DNA from: Planctomycetota bacterium
GTDB taxonomy: Bacteria > Planctomycetota > Planctomycetia > Isosphaerales > Isosphaeraceae
Reading direction: 5' to 3'
Assembly (NCBI GenBank): GCA_021778575.1
Contig: JAJYCH010000144.1
Coordinates: 1-8,714 of the forward strand
DNA length: 8,714 bases
Positions 6,418-8,714 of the stretch are shown one piece after another. The notes beneath the pieces were generated by a model. The model did not search any database. It worked only from the letters and a program-made list of their open reading frames with translations, and was not told the origin of the DNA. Position 1 is the first letter of the stretch. Each line of letters opens with the position of its first letter. The position numbers and the translations under genes are program-made.

Positions 6418-6804
6418 ATGTTCGGTGGGATGAAACGACCTCTCGATAAATTGCCCTATCCTCAATCGCCGGACAGCCGACCACTAACTATCGGAGAAGT
6501 CGTCGGGCGTTATGTGTATGTGGTCGACCTCCAGGATACAATTCATGTCGTGCCAGATGGCAGTCATGAGCATCCGAAGGTTCTTGGACTGGCACAGTCC
6601 GCGCTCTACGCGGGCGACCTGCGGATTGACAGGCCCGGGCAAGTCGCCGAGGTCACCAATCTTAGCGGAACCTTTCAATTCTCCAGCCAGCATTCGCTCT
6701 GTTGCGTGGCAAAGCATTTGCATCAGATTGGATTTACAGTGGGCAAGGTGAAGTGGTTTCCGCCGGATGGGTCGTCGGGACCCGTGCCACTCCAGTGTTC
6801 CTGA
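6418..6804 (+). CDS. Small cytosolic protein with AGDL...NLSGTF motif (128 aa)
   Basis: Function unknown. Predicted beta-rich first half: V32-V36, then PDG (46-48), HPKVLG (52-57), LYAGDL (63-68) and NLSGTFQF (81-88). A helix follows at about 91-106 and a last strand near 108-114. The pair 'AG-E/D-L ... G-x-V-x-x-[IV]-x-N-x-SG-[HT]-[YF]' is one I recall from C-terminal modules of polymorphic toxins and from stand-alone proteins near them. The link is from memory and the exact variant here (T-F for H-Y) is divergent. The ATG at 6418 is preferred over the one at 6397 because AAGGAG (6403-6408) precedes it by 9 nt, and the earlier ATG has no well-placed ribosome site. The next gene begins 16 bp downstream, so the two are probably translated from one mRNA and may work together. 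Confidence 0.82.
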   Translation: MFGGMKRPLDKLPYPQSPDSRPLTIGEVVGRYVYVVDLQDTIHVVPDGSHEHPKVLGLAQSALYAGDLRIDRPGQVAEVTNLSGTFQFSSQHSLCCVAKHLHQIGFTVGKVKWFPPDGSSGPVPLQCS

Positions 6805-6820
6805 GTTGGAGACCTTCCCA

Positions 6821-7315
6821 GTGCCCAAGCTCATCGCGGTCCTGGAAGCAAACCCGGCGCGGGTCGAGAAAATGAAGGTGTGGCTGGACGATCGGCTTTA
6901 CATGTACGATCGATCGATCGAATCCGATCTTCCCTCGCTGCTTGCGGTCCTCCGGCAAAGGCTCTCGGATATCCTCATCCTTTGCCTCGACCAGGTCACT
7001 CTCGAGAAGCCCCTCCGGAGGGCGGACGGATTCTCTGAGGTAGTTCTGTCGCCCTGGGCGATCCTGGAGGATTGCCTGATGTCATCCCCACGGCCTTTTC
7101 CCATTCTGATCCACGGCGATCATTCAGCGACACAGGTCATCCCGCTTCTGAGTTCGGCCTGGAAGCTCTGGCCAATCCACTTCGTTACTTCCGATGCTGG
7201 CAGCCATTGGGTTGGCGATGCGTGGTTCCCCGCCTTGAGAGACTCACTCGAAGATACGGAACCCCAGGAACCCTTGAGCGACGTTCTGGTCGACTCAAAC
7301 TTGCAAGGTGGCTAG
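6821..7315 (+). CDS. Cyclic-phosphate-processing receiver (cREC)-like protein (164 aa)
   Basis: The protein follows an alpha/beta receiver-like order. Strand KLIAVLE (3-9) is followed by NPARVEKM, then strand KVWL (19-22), LILCLD (52-57), a long loop, strand PILIHGDHSA (94-103), a helix at 104-113, strand IHFVTS (119-124) and a closing W130-V-G-D133-x-W135 segment. This resembles cREC-type proteins, predicted from comparative genomics to act on cyclic phosphates in RNA repair or defence settings. Those proteins usually show LEDD near the start, LDHDL at the centre and VHSSN. Here the first reads E9-A-N11 and the central one keeps only D57, so the acidic pocket is partly changed and activity is uncertain. 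GTG 6821 is chosen because GGAG (6808-6811) lies 9 nt upstream; the ATG at 6767 would overlap the previous gene. It is the second gene of an operon. Confidence 0.72.
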   Translation: MPKLIAVLEANPARVEKMKVWLDDRLYMYDRSIESDLPSLLAVLRQRLSDILILCLDQVTLEKPLRRADGFSEVVLSPWAILEDCLMSSPRPFPILIHGDHSATQVIPLLSSAWKLWPIHFVTSDAGSHWVGDAWFPALRDSLEDTEPQEPLSDVLVDSNLQGG

Positions 7316-7349
7316 AGCATTTTTCCGATTGGTGTCGCGTTTGTCGCTT

Positions 7350-7405
7350 CGTAGGTGGGCTCCGCCCACCATCTTCAATATGTGGTGGGCGAAGCCCACC
7401 CTACG
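7350..7405. repeat. Palindromic GTAGGTGGGC element, probable bidirectional terminator
   Basis: Two hairpins stand in tandem: GGTGGGC-TCC-GCCCACC (7354-7370) and GGTGGGC-GAA-GCCCACC (7384-7400). The whole segment, CGTAG at 7350 to CTACG at 7405, also folds back on itself with few mismatches. It lies between the convergent genes ending at 7315 (+) and 7453 (-), where it could stop transcription from both sides, although no long T-run follows. Similar GTAGGGTGGGC/GCCCACCCTAC elements are dispersed repeats in many bacterial genomes (recalled), and its CCCACCCTA core recurs at 3009 and 3100. Confidence 0.75.
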
Positions 7406-7452
7406 AGGACTCGACCCGCCTACAGCTCTTCATAAATTGCGTCCGAATGAAT

Positions 7453-7902
7453 TCACTTGGGCTCGGGATCGACGGAGAGCCAAGGGTAGCAAGCGGCGTG
7501 TTCGTACTTGGCCTTGAGCTGGGAGTGTCGGACAGCCTCGCTCCGCCATTCGTCCGCGTCGTGCGGGGCCTGAGTCCGCTCGTCCGCGCCCTCCCACACA
7601 GGGGAATTCCAAGTAGCCGATGTGCGAAGCCGACCGTCCGGTACGTGCCCACCATATCGAGGCATGGGGACCAGGACTATCGGTGCATTGCGTAGTGCCC
7701 ATCCTTTTGATGTTCGAACATAGATATTCTCAAATTCGTTTGCCAGTCTAGTGCATTTTCTCTCCAGGCGTGCGTGAAGTACTGCCCGCGCTCGATGCTG
7801 GCCTGAGATTGCAAGGAGCCGCGTGACGCCCATTGCCCCGGCCACAACTGCCACCGCGACAATCATCCAAATCAATCGGAAACGCAAGGGGGGAAATCGC
7901 AT
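7453..7902 (-). CDS. Single-pass membrane protein, planctomycete hypothetical family (149 aa)
   Basis: A basic N-terminus (MRFPPLRFR) is followed by one hydrophobic helix at about 10-25, then a soluble domain of about 120 residues, giving an N-in signal-anchor topology. A charged helix follows the membrane segment (about 35-60). The C-terminus reads LKAKYEHAACYPWLSVDPEPK, a tail that I recall from many small planctomycete proteins of this build. No enzymatic motif is visible and the function is unknown. The ATG at 7902 is chosen because it yields the short basic start typical of the family, with AGGA about 10 nt upstream. An ATG at 7941 would add 13 residues and also has GGAG about 11 nt upstream, so the start is not settled. 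The gene converges on the cREC operon. Confidence 0.8.
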   Translation of the reverse strand: MRFPPLRFRLIWMIVAVAVVAGAMGVTRLLAISGQHRARAVLHARLERKCTRLANEFENIYVRTSKGWALRNAPIVLVPMPRYGGHVPDGRLRTSATWNSPVWEGADERTQAPHDADEWRSEAVRHSQLKAKYEHAACYPWLSVDPEPK

Positions 7903-8012
7903 AGCCGTGGCTTCCTGGCAAGTCGTCGTAGGCTGGGTCATAACCCCGCTTCTCCGCTATCGACGTCGCAACCGCTGGGTCTTGACCTTGCCTACAGCCT
8001 TCGTGCTATGTC

Positions 8013-8246
8013 TCAATGTTTGGAAAACTCATCCCACACGAGAGTTCGTGCTTCGTCGAGGGTATCGCAAAATCGTTCAACGATAAGTGATGTCGCAAGG
8101 CACTCAAAGGTCTTTTCTTTTTTTGATTTGACGTAAGTCGGGAAACGATGGATCAAAAAACGCCATACCGAACTGCGTATTGATCCGTTACCTTTTCGAC
8201 GATTGTCGGAGGACCCCAATTTATCCGTCCCGGAGATCTTCCTCAA
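8013..8246 (-). CDS. Doubtful small hypothetical protein (77 aa, TTG start) or gene remnant
   Basis: An open frame of 77 residues lies on the same strand as, and 110 bp upstream of, the 149-residue membrane protein. It contains no internal methionine and needs a TTG start at 8246, with no clear ribosome site. The last 40 residues (TFECLATSLIVERF, then DTLDEARTLVWDEF) have a protein-like balance of residues, while the first 30 look random. It may be a short real gene, or the 3' end of a decayed one that lost its start. I recognise no family. The stretch has a lower GC content than its neighbours and includes a T-rich run at 8113-8123. Confidence 0.28.
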   Translation of the reverse strand: MRKISGTDKLGSSDNRRKGNGSIRSSVWRFLIHRFPTYVKSKKEKTFECLATSLIVERFCDTLDEARTLVWDEFSKH

Positions 8247-8319
8247 GGGGCGGTCACCCCGTTCGAAATTCGGATTTAACCGACGTCAGACCTTCCCTAC
8301 CAGTTGCCACCGAGACAAA

Positions 8320-8390
8320 AAACGCGGGTGGGAGTCGAACCCACTTCCACCGGGTTGCAGCCGGTTGCCTGGCCGTCTGGCTCCCGCGTT
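8320..8390 (-). tRNA. tRNA-Cys (anticodon GCA)
   Basis: A 71-nt cloverleaf reads on the minus strand. The 7-bp acceptor is AACGCGG/CCGCGTT, the D stem GCC/GGC has a 9-nt loop containing GG, and the 5-bp anticodon stem ACCGG/CCGGT encloses loop CTGCAAC (anticodon GCA at 8356-8358). The variable loop has 4 nt, and the T arm is GTGGG-TTCGACT-CCCAC. Discriminator T73 fits cysteine identity. CCA is not encoded. Odd points are G at position 8 (normally U), no A14 in the expected place, and an A1:U72 first pair. The acceptor is perfectly paired, so it may still function. A run of six T spans the end of the acceptor and beyond. It lies 22 nt downstream of the tRNA-Arg gene. Confidence 0.85.
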
Positions 8391-8412
8391 CATAGATTCA
8401 GACGTCTTTGGA

Positions 8413-8484
8413 TGTCCTCGCCGGGAGTCGAACCCAGCCTTCGACCTTCGCAGGGTCGCGTGCCATCCGACACACCCCGAGGAC
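8413..8484 (-). tRNA. tRNA-Arg (anticodon GCG)
   Basis: A 72-nt cloverleaf reads on the minus strand. The acceptor is GTCCTCG/CGAGGAC (7 bp), the D stem GTG/CAC has a 10-nt loop with GGA, and the anticodon stem CGACC/GGTCG encloses loop CTGCGAA (anticodon GCG at 8449-8451). The variable loop has 4 nt, and the T arm CTGGG-TTCGACT-CCCGG has one G-T pair. Discriminator A73, an A after the D-loop GG and C35 all fit arginine identity. CCA is not encoded. The anticodon is unusual: bacteria normally read CGU/CGC/CGA with an ACG gene edited to inosine. Position 8 is G rather than U, as in the neighbouring tRNA-Cys. Confidence 0.83.
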
Positions 8485-8692
8485 TTGATCGATTGGTTGT
8501 CCAGGACAATCTCAAACGAATCTTTCCAAGAAATCGGCGACTCGGCCGTGATCCCGGTAGTTTCCTGTCCGATCCGGTTCTGTCATGATTGTTTGTGATC
8601 CGTCAGACAGACGCCGGAGCGAGGCCGGAGGTTCGCGGCGAAACGTCGGCGCTGGTCGCCAGACTTGACTTGAAACGAGGGAGGTTCGGGTC

Positions 8693-8714
8693 ATGCGTAA
8701 GATCGGGTTCATGG
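8693..8714 (+). CDS. Start of an unidentified gene (first 7 codons)
   Basis: ATG at 8693 is preceded by AGGGAGG (8678-8684) with 8-nt spacing, a strong ribosome-binding site, and opens into MRKIGFM before the window ends. The region 8485-8692 between the tRNA-Arg gene and this start shows no gene on either strand. The product cannot be named from seven residues. Confidence 0.6.

Noticed and set aside
8512..8712. A 66-codon minus-strand frame at the right edge
   Set aside because: It opposes a strong plus-strand start at 8693 and covers the likely upstream region of the tRNAs; composition is random-looking.

Overview
The window reads as GC-rich chromosomal DNA of a planctomycete, probably of the Isosphaeraceae type. 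I infer this from three things recalled from that group: a protein opening with an 'ANR.N..STGP.T.EGK' segment, a small one-helix membrane protein ending in a '(K/R)YE.AA.YPWL.V.P.P' tail, and a helical protein encoded beside an FtsK-like ATPase. No database search was possible, so the taxon is an inference.

Left half (1-4251, all minus strand). Four genes run in one direction: a 90-residue WXG100-like protein, a 162-residue all-helical protein, a 72-residue second WXG100-like protein, and a large FtsK/SpoIIIE-family ATPase that runs off the left edge after 981 residues. The ATPase has an N-terminal coiled coil, a membrane hairpin, a second coiled coil, an ATPase-like domain without a P-loop, and a domain with intact Walker A and B motifs. 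The set resembles a minimal type VII secretion (ESX/Yuk)-like module: two W-x-D helical-hairpin candidates for substrate or chaperone, one helical partner and an EccC/EssC-like motor. A 215-bp gap before the ATPase gene holds small repeats.

Middle (4252-6417). An apparent remnant of a small membrane-protein gene (STM3941-like) lies on the plus strand behind a plausible promoter, with its middle missing. Next is a 357-residue minus-strand protein of a lineage-specific family. A 476-bp divergent intergenic region follows, with an operator-like palindrome, an unusually AT-rich perfect inverted repeat and a candidate promoter.

Right half (6418-8714). A two-gene plus-strand operon, 16 bp apart, encodes a 128-residue 'AGDL...NLSGTF' protein and a 164-residue protein resembling cyclic-phosphate-processing receiver (cREC) domains. 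It converges on a minus-strand one-helix membrane protein, and a double hairpin that probably serves as a two-way terminator lies between them. Two minus-strand tRNA genes follow, tRNA-Arg(GCG) and tRNA-Cys(GCA); both have G instead of U at position 8. The first codons of a plus-strand gene sit at the right edge.
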